64,000 nt of DNA from Nectonema munidae (Eukaryota; Nematomorpha; Nectonematoida; Nectonematidae): NCBI GenBank assembly GCA_030549495.1, contig JAUIRK010001047.1, positions 992,001-1,056,000 on the forward strand. Reading direction: 5' to 3'. The notes below the pieces were generated by a model. That model did not search any database. It was not told where the DNA came from and saw only the letters and a program-made list of their open reading frames with translations. Positions 32,560 to 42,534 of the stretch are shown here, piece by piece; position 1 is the first letter of the stretch, and each line of letters opens with the position of its first letter. The translations under genes and the position numbers were made by a program.

Positions 32560-34020
32560 CAACCACCTCGGCCATATGGCTCTAGGATCCAATCGTTTTT
32601 TATGTACAAATTTAATTTCTTTCTTCATCATTACTCCAACCTTTGCTTTTTGTGTATCATTCATCTTTTTAGTTTTTTCATCATAAAAATTATGAAATAA
32701 CATCTTTGTTTTAGCTTGGATCCCCACCCACCCACCTCGGCCATATGGCTCTAGGATCCAATCGTTTTTTATGTACGAATTTAATATATTTCTTCATCAT
32801 TACTCCAACCTTTGCTTTTTGTGTATCATTCATCTTTTTTGTTTTTCATCATAAAAATTATGAAATAACTTCTTTGTTTTAGCTTGGATCCCCACCTCGG
32901 CCATATGGCTCTAGGATCCAATCGTTTTTTATGTACAAATTTAATTTCTTTCTTCATCATTACTCCAACCTTTGCTTGTTGTGTATCATTCATCTTTTTT
33001 GTTTTTTTCATCATAAAAATTATGAAATAACTTCTTTGTTTTAGCTTGGATCCCCACCCACCCACCTCGGCCATATGGCTCTAGGATCCAATCGTTTTTT
33101 ATGTACGAATTTAATATATTTCTTCATCATTACTCCAACCTCTGCTTTTTGTGTATCATTCATCTTTTTTGTTTTTTCATCATAAAAATTTTGAAATATG
33201 GATCCCCACCCACCCACCTCGGCCATATGGCTCTAGGATCCAATTGTTTTTTATGTACAAATTTAATTTCTTTCTCCATCATTACTCCAACCTCTACTTT
33301 TTGTGTATTATTCATCTTTTTAGTTTTTTCATCATAAAATTTTTGAAATAACTTCTTTGTTTTAGCTTGGATCCCCACCCACCCACCTCGGCCATATGGC
33401 TCTAGGATCCAATCGTTTTTTATGTACAAATTTAATTTCTTTCTCCATCATTACTCCAAACTCTACTTTTTGTGTATTATTCATCTTTTTAGTTTTTTCA
33501 TCATAAAATTTTTGAAATAACTTCTTTGTTTTAGCTTGGATCCCCACCCACCCACCTCGGCCATATGGCTCTAGGATCCAATCGTTTTTTATGTACGAAT
33601 TTAATATATTTCTTCATCATTACTCCAACCTTTGCTTTTTGTGTATCATTCATCTTTTTTGTTTTTTCATCATAAAAATTATGAAATATGGATCCCCACC
33701 CACCCACCTCGGCCATATGGCTCTAGGATCCAATTGTTTTTTATGTACAAATTTAATTTCTTTCTCCATCATTACTCCAACCTCTACTTTTTGTGTATTA
33801 TTCATCTTTTTAATTTTTTCATCATAAAATTTTTGAAATAACTTCTTTGTTTTAGCTTGGATCCCCACCCACCCACCTCGGCCATATGGCTCTAGGATCC
33901 AATCGTTTTTTATGTACAAATTTAATTTCTTTCTTCATCATTACTCCAACCTCTACTTTTTGTGTATTATTCATCTTTTTAGTTTTTCATCATAGATATT
34001 TTGAAATCATCTTCCCCAAT
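32560..34020. repeat. Satellite array, nine ~152-170 bp units with a 490 bp higher-order period
   Basis: Units start at 'cctcggccatatggctctag': 32566, 32735, 32895, 33065, 33217, 33386, 33555, 33707, 33876. Lengths are 169, 160, 170, 152, 169, 169, 152, 169. The last six form two 490 bp trimers (152+169+169): shared variants such as 'ccaattg' in 33217 and 33707, and 'acgaatttaatata' in 33065 and 33555, confirm the pairing. Short units lack 'aacttctttgttttagctt'. Open frames across the units on both strands come from repetition; unit lengths are not multiples of three, so no repeated protein is implied. Confidence 0.9.
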
Positions 34021-34333
34021 AATATATCTTCAAATGTCTTTAATTCCTCAATTTATCTCTTTATGTTAACCCCTCTCTCCTCTTAAGCTGAGCTGACGAA
34101 GCAATTCTTTCGCATCCACATCCTTCTGTGTTTAGTTGACTCAACTTCTCAAACTATCCTTCCTCTCTTTCCAGTTAATTTATTTCTTTATGGATATGGA
34201 CATAATGCTGAATTTAAAGTATCAATAAATATTCTTCAACGTCTTTGATTTAATGTTTTATTTTTATCTCTTTACTTAATGTGTGCATTACATTATATGA
34301 ATTATTTTTATTTTTTCGTGTAGTATGAGTATT
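34021..34333. other. Spacer between satellite and membrane-protein gene
   Basis: AT-rich, no gene seen. It holds the 3' flank of the minus-strand gene. Confidence 0.4.
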
Positions 34334-34339
34334 TTTATT
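34334..34339 (-). terminator. AATAAA polyadenylation signal for the minus-strand gene
   Basis: TTTATT on the plus strand is AATAAA on the minus strand, about 48 bp beyond the stop codon of the 590-residue gene. Confidence 0.5.
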
Positions 34340-34386
34340 ATAATAAATGTAAATTGATAAATGTGAGGGTAGTTAGATAAAACTAA

Positions 34387-36159
34387 CTATTTAAAAAATC
34401 TGAAAAAATACCAAACCCAAAAAAGTAGAAGGGCAATAATGGTGAAGTGGGGGATGAAAAATTTAACGTAAGAACATTGTTTTCTTTTGCTTATCTTTAT
34501 TTTGCTTTTTTTCAAACGAAGGATATTTTTTTTGCTATCTTCATCTAAAACTTTGAAGTTTTTTAACAATAACTTTTTGATGCGTTCTTGAACTCTAAAA
34601 GTATACTCTGTTGTAAATACTTCAATGATTATTTTGTGGCGCTCCAAGTTGACTCGATTGTCTATGTACTTTCCTAGGCTCTTCTTGAAAATTCTTTCAA
34701 TTTCATCTTCTATTCTTATTCTCAATTTGTTTGTGGGCTGCTGCTTGGCCAATTCACTTTCAACTCCTTTCGGGACTCTAATCTCTATAATATATGAGCT
34801 GAAGCATGCGTATTTCTTCTTTGGTCTACAACCTCTCTCTTTGTACTCATAACCTGGTCTGCACTGACACACCTTACTCCGACACACTTGTCTTCTTTCA
34901 CAATCTTGATTTCGCTTGCATGTTCGGTGAAAGCGCTTGAACTTTTTATACTTTCTGTTACTGTTGAATCCTTCTACGCATTTACAAATTCCGTCCTTTT
35001 TTCCGCGTTTTGAGAGACTTTTCCAACAAAAAGAACTAACACTTTTATCTGACCGACAAACTTTTCCATTAGTTTTCTTTTCCTCCTCCCTTCCTTCATG
35101 GATTTGCAGTATTTCTACCTTTTCAAAACACTCGTTCTTGACGCGGTACATATTTGTGGGACACGTACACTTATCATTCTCACAAGTCTTTTTTCTACAC
35201 TCTCTACCGGCGATACATGATTCGCCAAGCTTCTTTAACAGCTTACACTCCTTTCTTTCGGATCTATACTCGTTTTTGGAACAGTAGCATGCATTATGAT
35301 AGCAAAACTGTGACCTGCATTCATTGTGATTGAAGCATATTTGGCCAAAATCTTTTTTAACTAAACAGCTACCATTATATTCGTACTGATTACTTTTACA
35401 ACTGCATATCTGCTCACTACAGAACTTCGTAATACATTCTCCATTTTCTCTACATTTGGCCCCTTTTTGCTTTAAGTCGACACATTTTTGCTTAACTTGA
35501 TACTTCTCCTTTCCACAAATGCATTTTTGCGTATTTACTGAACACCGTTCTTTCAAACACTCAGCGTTTTCTTTGCAACTCTCAGACAACCTCTTCTTTG
35601 GGAAGCAACTGGAATCCTTGAAATAAGTACCATTCCTACAGCCACAAGTGTTCCCCAAGCATTGTCCTCTCGGTATATACCAGCAGTCTATCACCGACAT
35701 ACACTTCATTTCATTAAACTTTTTACACGCGTCCGTACGGTCTCCTAACTGACACAAACACCTCTTGTTGATACACTGTTTGCTGTGACAAGCGGTCGAT
35801 GTGTTGCAACGCTCCCCTCCTTTCAGGAGGCAGATGTACAGATTCTTCATCTTAATGATTGGAAACTCCTCATCCAACCTCTTAAACACTTTTACGTAAC
35901 CAGTATCCAACGAATTTTTCGATAGATAATACTTGTCTGGATCACAAGCCATATTATTGCAAATAGGTATGTGGTATTTATAATCTTTTCTTCCATTGAA
36001 CTCAGTGTAACTCTTTATAATTTGGCAATACATTTTAATGTTCTCCTCTCCATAACTCTTTACATCTGAATTTCCTTGGGCTTTTAATATAAGTACAAAA
36101 GCCCAAAGAATAAACAATAAAATATTTTTTATATTTATCATTGTGATGACAGTTTGCAT
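34387..36159 (-). CDS. Type I membrane protein with EB-like cysteine-rich modules, intronless
   Basis: An intact 590-residue frame. Residues 1-29 form a signal peptide (NILLFILWAFVLILKAQG). Residues 118-345 hold about six repeated modules of the pattern C-x(4)-EC-x4-C-x(3,4)-C-x-C-x(5)-Y-x(5)-C (for example CRENGECITKFCSEQICSC, 236-254), as in EB and related disulphide-rich domains. A further Cys-rich block follows at 368-445. Residues 452-545 are cysteine-free, mixed alpha/beta and charged, and could be a SEA-like domain. Residues 566-586 form a single membrane span (FFIPHFTIIALLLFWVWYFF), leaving only about four residues inside. The layout suggests a cell-surface or secreted adhesion or recognition protein, but I cannot name it. 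The start at 36159 is used; Met-7 is an alternative that keeps the signal peptide. No stop or frameshift was found, so it is probably a live gene. Confidence 0.8.
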   Translation of the reverse strand: MQTVITMINIKNILLFILWAFVLILKAQGNSDVKSYGEENIKMYCQIIKSYTEFNGRKDYKYHIPICNNMACDPDKYYLSKNSLDTGYVKVFKRLDEEFPIIKMKNLYICLLKGGERCNTSTACHSKQCINKRCLCQLGDRTDACKKFNEMKCMSVIDCWYIPRGQCLGNTCGCRNGTYFKDSSCFPKKRLSESCKENAECLKERCSVNTQKCICGKEKYQVKQKCVDLKQKGAKCRENGECITKFCSEQICSCKSNQYEYNGSCLVKKDFGQICFNHNECRSQFCYHNACYCSKNEYRSERKECKLLKKLGESCIAGRECRKKTCENDKCTCPTNMYRVKNECFEKVEILQIHEGREEEKKTNGKVCRSDKSVSSFCWKSLSKRGKKDGICKCVEGFNSNRKYKKFKRFHRTCKRNQDCERRQVCRSKVCQCRPGYEYKERGCRPKKKYACFSSYIIEIRVPKGVESELAKQQPTNKLRIRIEDEIERIFKKSLGKYIDNRVNLERHKIIIEVFTTEYTFRVQERIKKLLLKNFKVLDEDSKKNILRLKKSKIKISKRKQCSYVKFFIPHFTIIALLLFWVWYFFRFFK

Positions 36160-36582
36160 TAATGAATAGTTTATCGTGTAAAACCTATTAATGAATAGTT
36201 ATGATGTGATTTTGATTGACTGAATCACCATAAAAAATAGCAGGCTTAAATAAACTATTTTGATTGGTTCAATAACTAAACATAGTACGTATATTTTGTA
36301 ATATAATTTGTATGCTTTGCATATATTATATGCTATACATAAAATTCATCACACATATACTTTTTTATTGTATGTGCGTTGGTGTTTATGAATAAAGGTA
36401 TCTTTTCTATATTATACTAGCTGGAAGCATTCTTATTGGTTGAACATATTGATTGATATAAATTTGACCAATTTTATTTGATATCATCATACAGCCCAAA
36501 AAATACACAGAAAAGATACAATGTAAATATGATAATGCTAAAAACCAATAACTCATCATAACACATTTTCTTCTATCTATCT
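36160..36582. other. Upstream region of the membrane-protein gene; older Helitron-like sequence
   Basis: 'tagctggaagcattcttatt' at 36420 resembles 'tcgctggaagcattttgatt' inside the Helitron at 36619, so an older relative lies here. No clear promoter motif for the minus-strand gene can be singled out; short 'aatgaatagtt' repeats lie just upstream of its start. Confidence 0.4.
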
Positions 36583-37048
36583 TCTATCTATATAATAATA
36601 CGCTAGCGTCTGTGTGTGTCGCTGGAAGCATTTTGATTGGTTAAAATTATTTATATGTTTTGTGTGTATTTTTATATGGTGTGATGAGTTTATCTATCTC
36701 TATATGTGTGTCACTTGAAGTATTCTGATTGGTTGAAATTATTTATATGTTTTGTCTGTATTTTTATAGGGTGTAATAAGCAAAAATACACAGGAAAGTT
36801 ACATCTATGCAAAAACAAATAACTCACCACCACACTCTATAACACCATTAGCAACTCATCAGACCATATAAAAAATGGGGTCCGGGCAAAAGCCCTCCCA
36901 GATAATAGGCCCCCGTATAAAATCCTCCCCTGGACAAAATCCCTTCTCTCAAAATGTGAAGGAGGACAGAACTACCTCCGAAAAAAATACACACTACTAA
37001 TGATCCTATGTTTCGAGCGAAGCGAGAAACGACCACGCGACCGGCTAG
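36583..37048 (+). mobile_element. Non-autonomous Helitron (466 bp)
   Basis: The 5' end TCTATCTATATAATAATACG and 3' end ...ACGCGACCGGCTAG (followed by T) fit Helitron termini (TC...CTRR, inserted next to T). Just upstream of CTAG is the short hairpin-capable block GTTTCGAGCGAAGCGAGAAAC. The same 3' block ends another copy at 58186. No Rep/helicase is encoded. An internal ~90 bp segment ('gattggttgaaattatttat') is duplicated. Confidence 0.7.
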
Positions 37049-37247
37049 TTACACAATATAAGACACAAAACGTTTAACTCTTAGTATACTATTTATTACT
37101 ACTAACCCTAATAGTAGAAGTTATATTAACCACTCTCTTTGTGAAACATTTAAAATAGTTACTCATTTCAATATTGAATTTTTATATGAAAGATATTTAA
37201 AATAATTTTATTCACTCTAACGCTGATTTTGAGTTTTAAATATATTT

Positions 37248-37430
37248 GTATCTTAGTGTGAAACTAAATGTCAATCATTTAAAAAAATTATATACTATTG
37301 GCAGGAGAAAAAAATATATTAATTTGTGTCTTAGTGACAAACTAAATGTCAATCATTTTAAAAAATAATATACTTTTGGCTGGAGAAAAAATATATTTGT
37401 GTCTTAGTGTCAAGCTAAATGTCATCCAAT
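37248..37430. repeat. Tandem repeat, ~75 bp unit, three copies
   Basis: 'cttagtgtgaaactaaatgt' and two variants start near 37251, 37329 and 37401, each followed by 'caatcatt' and an A-rich stretch ending 'ggagaaaaaa'. Confidence 0.7.
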
Positions 37431-37439
37431 GTATTGTTA

Positions 37440-37750
37440 CGTTCGACGTTATTTTTTGTGTCTAACACTGACTAATGGAAATTAATAGGGAATTGTGTGT
37501 CTGAACGTGTCATAAACTTGAATCTTATTTTCTATATACATTATTATTATTGGATTTGAGAGAAATCCTATTCTCTTTAAATATTATCCTATATTTGTAT
37601 ATGTATGCTGTATTCTTACATATGGCGTTATGTTTTGTCTCTGACAGTGACGAATGGAAATTAGGGAATTGTGTGTATGAGCATTTCAGAAACTTGAATC
37701 CAATGTATGGTGTATTGTATTTTACATATGGCGTTATGTCTAGTGTCTGA
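37440..37750. repeat. Tandem repeat, ~178 bp unit, nearly two copies; dispersed family
   Basis: 'gggaattgtgtgt' with 'aaacttgaat' and 'acatatggcgttatg' recurs with a period of about 178 bp (37449, 37627). Inverted relatives lie at 47036-47105 and 55095-55220. Confidence 0.65.
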
Positions 37751-37864
37751 CTTTTTGGTGTATTGATTGAACTAAATTTTTATCAATAATCTGTGATTCT
37801 CAACTTTGATATCATGAGGTTCTGAAAATATTGAACTTATATTTCGCTAAAAACTAGTTTCTAA

Positions 37865-38256
37865 TGAGATAAAATAGAATTATTTTTAATTTAACTCTAA
37901 ATACAAACTAGAGAGAAGCAGTGGCGTAGCCAGAAAAAAAGTTGATGGGGGCACAATTTAAAAACTTAAAAAACTTGAGCAACATTATTTATACTTTCTT
38001 GATCCTTTCATTGGAGAAATTTTCGAAAACTGATATCCCATAAGGTGCATGGGGGCACCATGAGGTACATGGTTCACTGCCCATCATGCTCCAGCCTAGC
38101 TACGCCACTGGAGAGAAGAGAGGAGAATGAGATAGGAGAGCTTACAAGAGAAGAGACCTTGAGTGAAAGAAGAGAGCTTGAATAATTGAGTTTTAGCAGA
38201 GAAGGAGACAGAAAGAGAAATTGAATCACTGTGACAGAAGATGAGAATATCTAGTG
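37865..38256. repeat. Composite host repeat, copy 2 (inverted), left part
   Basis: Inverse of 24136-24545: 'ttttaatttaactctaaat', the MITE, 'gagttttagcagag', 'cactgtgacagaagatgaga' and ATCTAGTG. It is split from its remainder (40477-40535) by hAT element 2. Confidence 0.8.
37919..38110. mobile_element. hAT-type MITE (CAGTGRCGTAGC family), copy 2
   Basis: Ends CAGTGGCGTAGCCAG and CTAGCTACGCCACTG; flanked by identical 8 bp GAGAGAAG (37911-37918, 38111-38118). 192 bp, with an internal short inverted repeat (aggtgcatgggggcacc). It sits at the same place of the same host repeat as copy 1, so the insertion predates the repeat's duplication. Confidence 0.85.
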
Positions 38257-40476
38257 CAGTGGTTCCCAACCGGGGGTCCATGGACCCTTAGGGGTCCATG
38301 GAAGAATTTCAAGGGGTCCATGGAAATTTTACTTCAAACTACTTATGCTGAATCTCCTTTAATATACTTCTATTTTCCAAATCAATATATATTATATATT
38401 TAGAGCTTTTTTAAATAAATATTTTCTTCCCTTTTTTAAAATTTCATATTTTGAATGTTTATATATGCATTTTATTAGTTACAATATTTTTGAAAAATTT
38501 ATATTTTAATTGGAAAAAATTTTATTATTATAAATATTATTTTGGTTAGCAAGTAAGTACTTATTTTTTATATATAATGGAATTGTTGTGTTTACAACTA
38601 TTATCAATAAAGATAATAAATTTCATAAAAATTACCAACTTATAAAATAATTTTTTATGGTTGTGCTATAAAAAGCTGTTTTCTCGTATTTATACGAAAT
38701 AATTTAGCAATTTTTTAGCAGGAAATTTTTGCATTGCCTTCCCATTTTTGCATTCGTTTATAAATCACAAAATGCACTAATTTTTCCTCTTGTTTTCAAT
38801 TTTTTGTTTAAAATATGAATACCCTTGTTGGTGTTATATGTTAACCTTCATTTTTTACTAGCAATTAATTTTTTTATATTTTTCTCCTTTTCACTAACAG
38901 ATCCTGCATATGTCAATTAATATTAAAAAGAGAAAAAATAATGTAGGTCTCCCACAGTGTGTTATTTGTTTTTGCGTTCTGGAAAATGATTCACTGAAGC
39001 CTTCAAAATTACAACTTCACCTGACGAGATGCCATCCTGAGTATGCAAGCAAGAAAAAGGATTTCTTCAAGAGGAAAGCTGGTGACTTGAAGAGACAAAA
39101 ACTTGATGCGACTGGTAGCTTTCAAGAGAAAAGAGGGAACATATTTGAAGCATCATACCGAGTGGCTTACTTAGTTGCCCGGAAAAAAAGCACACACAAT
39201 TGCGGAAGAATTGATTCTACCTTGTGCAAAAGAAATGGTTTGATTGGTTATTGGAAAAGAAGCAGCACAGAAACTGACTGATATACCTATTTTGAATAAT
39301 ACGATCCAGCGAAGAATGAGTGACATGTCGGTTGAAGTGAAAGAACAAATTATTGAAGAGATAAAAACATCCTCCATTTTTGCTATACAGGTCGATGAAT
39401 CCACTGATGTATCAATGGCATGCCAGCTCTTGGTTTACTGCGGATACCTGTTCAGAGGCACAATCAAAGAGGAATTCCTTTGTTGTAAAAATCTTGAAAC
39501 GTCAAGTACGGCCACTGATGTGATGAATGCTGTATCATCGTTTTTCGAGCAGCATGGTTTGAGTTGGAATAATCTTGTTGGAATCACAACTGATGGAGCT
39601 CCAGCTATGCTTGGGTCGAGGTCAGGTTTCCAGGCAAAAGTAAAATCAAATGCAGTTGGTGTGCACTGCTTCATTCATCGGGAAGCTCTCGCTTCTAAAT
39701 CACTTCCTCCTGGGCTTCTTTCAACGTTCAAAGGTATTGTTAAGATCGTGGACTATGTTAAAATCTCTGCCCTCAGCACGAGACTGTTCCAGCAACTGTG
39801 CCATGACATGGAATGCGAACATAGTTCTTTGCTCTTTTATACATCCGTCAGATGGTTGTCTGTAGGAAGATTTTTGTCCCGCTTCTTTTCTCTTCGCGAA
39901 AACGTTAAAATTTTTCTTGCCTAATTAAATTTGCTCAACCACTGTGACTTAATACTAGCATTTTTGGCGAAATTGAAGAACAGAGTGAGTTTAGGAAAAT
40001 TTATGATGTTTCCATTATTGAGTGAAATTCTTGCTGATGGTCACGTCCCAAGCACTTTATCCAAAAGAAATCATGAACCACTTGTCTCAGTTAGACGATG
40101 AATTTGGTCGATACTTTCCTGACTTAAGCCCTAAAAATGCAGAACTAGCTAAAAATTCGTTTTTATGTCATGTTGATGATGTGTTAGAAGAGGCTCAAGA
40201 AGAATTCATTGAGCTTATCCAACCTACATTCTACAACTATAACAACATTTTAAAATATTATTTTTGTTGTGTATTTTACTCTTAAATAAAAATGCTTTAC
40301 GATTTCTCTGATTTCATATGAATAAGCATACGATTTAATGAGATGACTATACAATCATTTTTTGCATAAAAATTTTGATTAATTTTGTTGGCTCAAACTA
40401 TTCAGTTGTAGGGGTCCACAGGTAAAAAAAGTGACTGAAAAAGGGGGAACGGGATAAAAAAGGTTGGGAACTACTG
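38257..40476 (+). mobile_element. hAT element 2 with perfect 8 bp target duplication
   Basis: Ends CAGTGGTTCCCAACC and GGTTGGGAACTACTG match at 14 of 15 positions as inverted repeats; flanked by identical ATCTAGTG (38249-38256, 40477-40484). 2220 bp. Left subterminal copies of 'ggggtccatgg' repeat three times. It carries a plus-strand transposase relic. Confidence 0.9.
38910..40285 (+). pseudogene. hAT transposase (ZBED5/SCAND3-like) in element 2
   Basis: 38910-39190: basic start, then QCVICFCVLENDSLKPSKLQ and LHLTRCH, a BED-type zinc finger with the C..C...H...H pattern. After a frameshift near 39240 the frame 39244-39924 is long and well conserved: IFAIQVDESTDVSMACQLLV (first catalytic Asp), NLVGITTDGAPAMLGSRSGF (second), VGVHCFIHREALASKSLP, and LLFYTSVRWLSVGRFLSRFF. 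After a stop at 39922, pieces continue in other frames to EEAQEEFIELIQ (about 40195-40225), the C-terminal region, shortened by internal deletion. The clean 226-residue core suggests fairly recent death. Confidence 0.85.
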
Positions 40477-40535
40477 ATCTAGTGGATCATCAACATGTGT
40501 TTGCTCAAAAATACTACACGGAAACAAAAGATTGC
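40477..40535. repeat. Composite host repeat, copy 2 (inverted), right part
   Basis: ATCTAGTG then 'gatcatcaacatgtgtttgc' and 'tcaaaaatactaca', the inverse of 21640-21677 and its upstream neighbour. Confidence 0.8.
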
Positions 40536-40769
40536 TTACTTATTGTGTGCATATTGAAACAATGGATTATTATTATTATATAGCTCTCATATCGTTTGTA
40601 AAATATTTTTGATAGGAATTTCAGAGCAGCTTGCCATGATGTTTGACTCGAAAGTCTGCATTCTCTCTTTTCTCTCTTACATTATCATGTATTCGAATGA
40701 TCATTACATCTTATAATGCGATCATAATACATGTTTTATAAACAAGCAGCAACTCTTATTTATAGAAAA

Positions 40770-40823
40770 TTATTGAGGGGGGGGGGGCGAAGCTCATTTT
40801 CGCCCCCCGGATGTGCGCCCCTG
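40770..40823. mobile_element. Solo transposon end with G run (GGATGTGCGCCCCTG)
   Basis: 'aaattattgag', eleven or more G, then 'cattttcgccccccggatgt' and GCGCCCCTG. It shares its terminus with 28781-28821. Partner end not found. Confidence 0.45.
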
Positions 40824-41611
40824 GGTAGGTGGTTTTTTTAGTTATGGAAAAACCCAGTTAAGTATTTTTTAGAGATGGATAATCACATCCTCGCTTCATG
40901 ATTTTAAAATAAGGAAAAATGTGTATGATTTCTGGGTAAATGCTATTTTTCAACTGCAAATATAATTTGTACTAAGCTTGCACTTTATGATTATTTGAAA
41001 GAAGTGAATTTTGAAGTATGTGAAAGTTTTAACCCTCATCGGACCACCTGGCTACCATCGTAGTTTTACAATTTTTGAACCTATATTATTTTTCCAAAAA
41101 AAAACTTTTTAATCTCGAAAGCCTAAAACTTCACGAAATATGCAAAAACTTTATTTTGATGGAATAATTTGGAAAAAAATCTCAATGGATATGTAAAGAT
41201 CTCAAAAAAGGAAAAAGTAGGAAGTTGTATGAGTTTATCACAATTAGCCCACTAGACTACGATGGTAGTTTTGTTCTTTTTAAAATAGGTACAATATGTT
41301 TTTTCAATCAACACCACTCTGAAACTTCAAAGGTTATAACAAATATTTGTATCAAGGAAATTTAAAAAATATTCTGAAGGATACAGCAAAATATCCTAAA
41401 ATAAGAAGAGTGGGAAAATATTTAAGTTAATACTTATAGCAGAGATCACAACCATTATAGTTCATACGTTTCTTTTTTATAATAATTATAACTATTTTGC
41501 CCCTTTTCAACTTGAAAACTTCAAAGATGTGCTGAAATGGAATAACAACACCCCCGAAATTTACAGATTTGACTTTATACCGAAATGAACTGGAATCCAG
41601 CAAAGAAGGTT

Positions 41612-41780
41612 AAAGGTGGTGTGGTATTCTCATCGATAAGGCACAAATGCGCCGCTGGCATCGAGCTATGAATAAGTTGGCAGAGGCCAATCTCGAATCC
41701 GGTACAACCGACTCATGAAACAGCGCTCTAACCGATCCACCCAACCACAAGGATGAGTCTGATTTGTTCAAAAATCTTTT
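41612..41780 (-). mobile_element. tRNA-derived SINE, copy 3 (best preserved), inside piggyBac C
   Basis: On the minus strand: GTTGGGTGGATCGGTTAGAG then CGC as the tRNA-like head with an A box, ACCGGATTCGAGATTGG with a B box, and the tail GCGCATTTGTGCCTTATCGA then TGAGAATACCAC. The tail is shared with copies at 6331 and 27912, which defines the family. Confidence 0.7.
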
Positions 41781-42534
41781 ATCAAGGAAAAAGGAGGAAA
41801 AGAAATTTATTGATATGAATACAACAAAGTGCAATTATTTTAGTTGCAATGTATACAATAATAAACATATTCAAATTTTCATTCAATGATATAAAAGATA
41901 CTACTGTGCATATTCAAAAGAAAAAGTTTTTCGATTCAAGTTTTGAAAAAAATTTCATGAAAGATTAGAGAAATAGTATCATAAAACTTTAGAAAATTCT
42001 GAATATTGAAAGAACTATTAGAATTATTATTATCAAAACGTTGAGATAAAAAATAAATATACATTGATGTTCTGGTGCATCAGCGTAACAACCAGTTTTT
42101 GAGTACAGATGGACAAACTCTGGACGAACTTAATAAATTCATACGCCAATTTAATTACGTGCAACGAATTATATAGTTAGTGGAATAACAAAGATTTAAT
42201 GACAACTAAAAACAATTTTTCTATTTTGACATTAGCAGCATCCCCCTTTGCTTCCCTACTAGTTACGTCATTTTCATCACTTTGTGTAGAGTAGTGAGAC
42301 GATAAGGTGAATATTATACATAATAAAAATACAACATATGAGATGTTATCATAATTCCTTGTTTTAAAAACTAAGCAAAGTGTGACGTTCAATTTTTGTG
42401 AGAAATGTCATACAACGTCATAATTTCAAATTTCAACGTCATTCAATAAATTTTTGTTTTGATTCAATTTTCATTAGTTTCATTTTTTTGAGTTAAAACA
42501 TTTCATCCTCTAACAAAGAAATTTCTTCACTTGT

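Noticed and set aside
32444-33919. Many overlapping open frames of 60-90 residues on both strands
   Set aside because: They are the satellite units read in successive frames; unit lengths of 152 and 169 bp shift the frame each time, so they do not encode a protein.
34625-35287. Plus-strand open frames of 75 and 116 residues
   Set aside because: They lie opposite the 590-residue Cys-rich gene on the minus strand and have no motif of their own.
41612-41780. Possible tRNA gene
   Set aside because: A- and B-box-like sequences are present, but no acceptor stem can be closed and a shared SINE tail follows.
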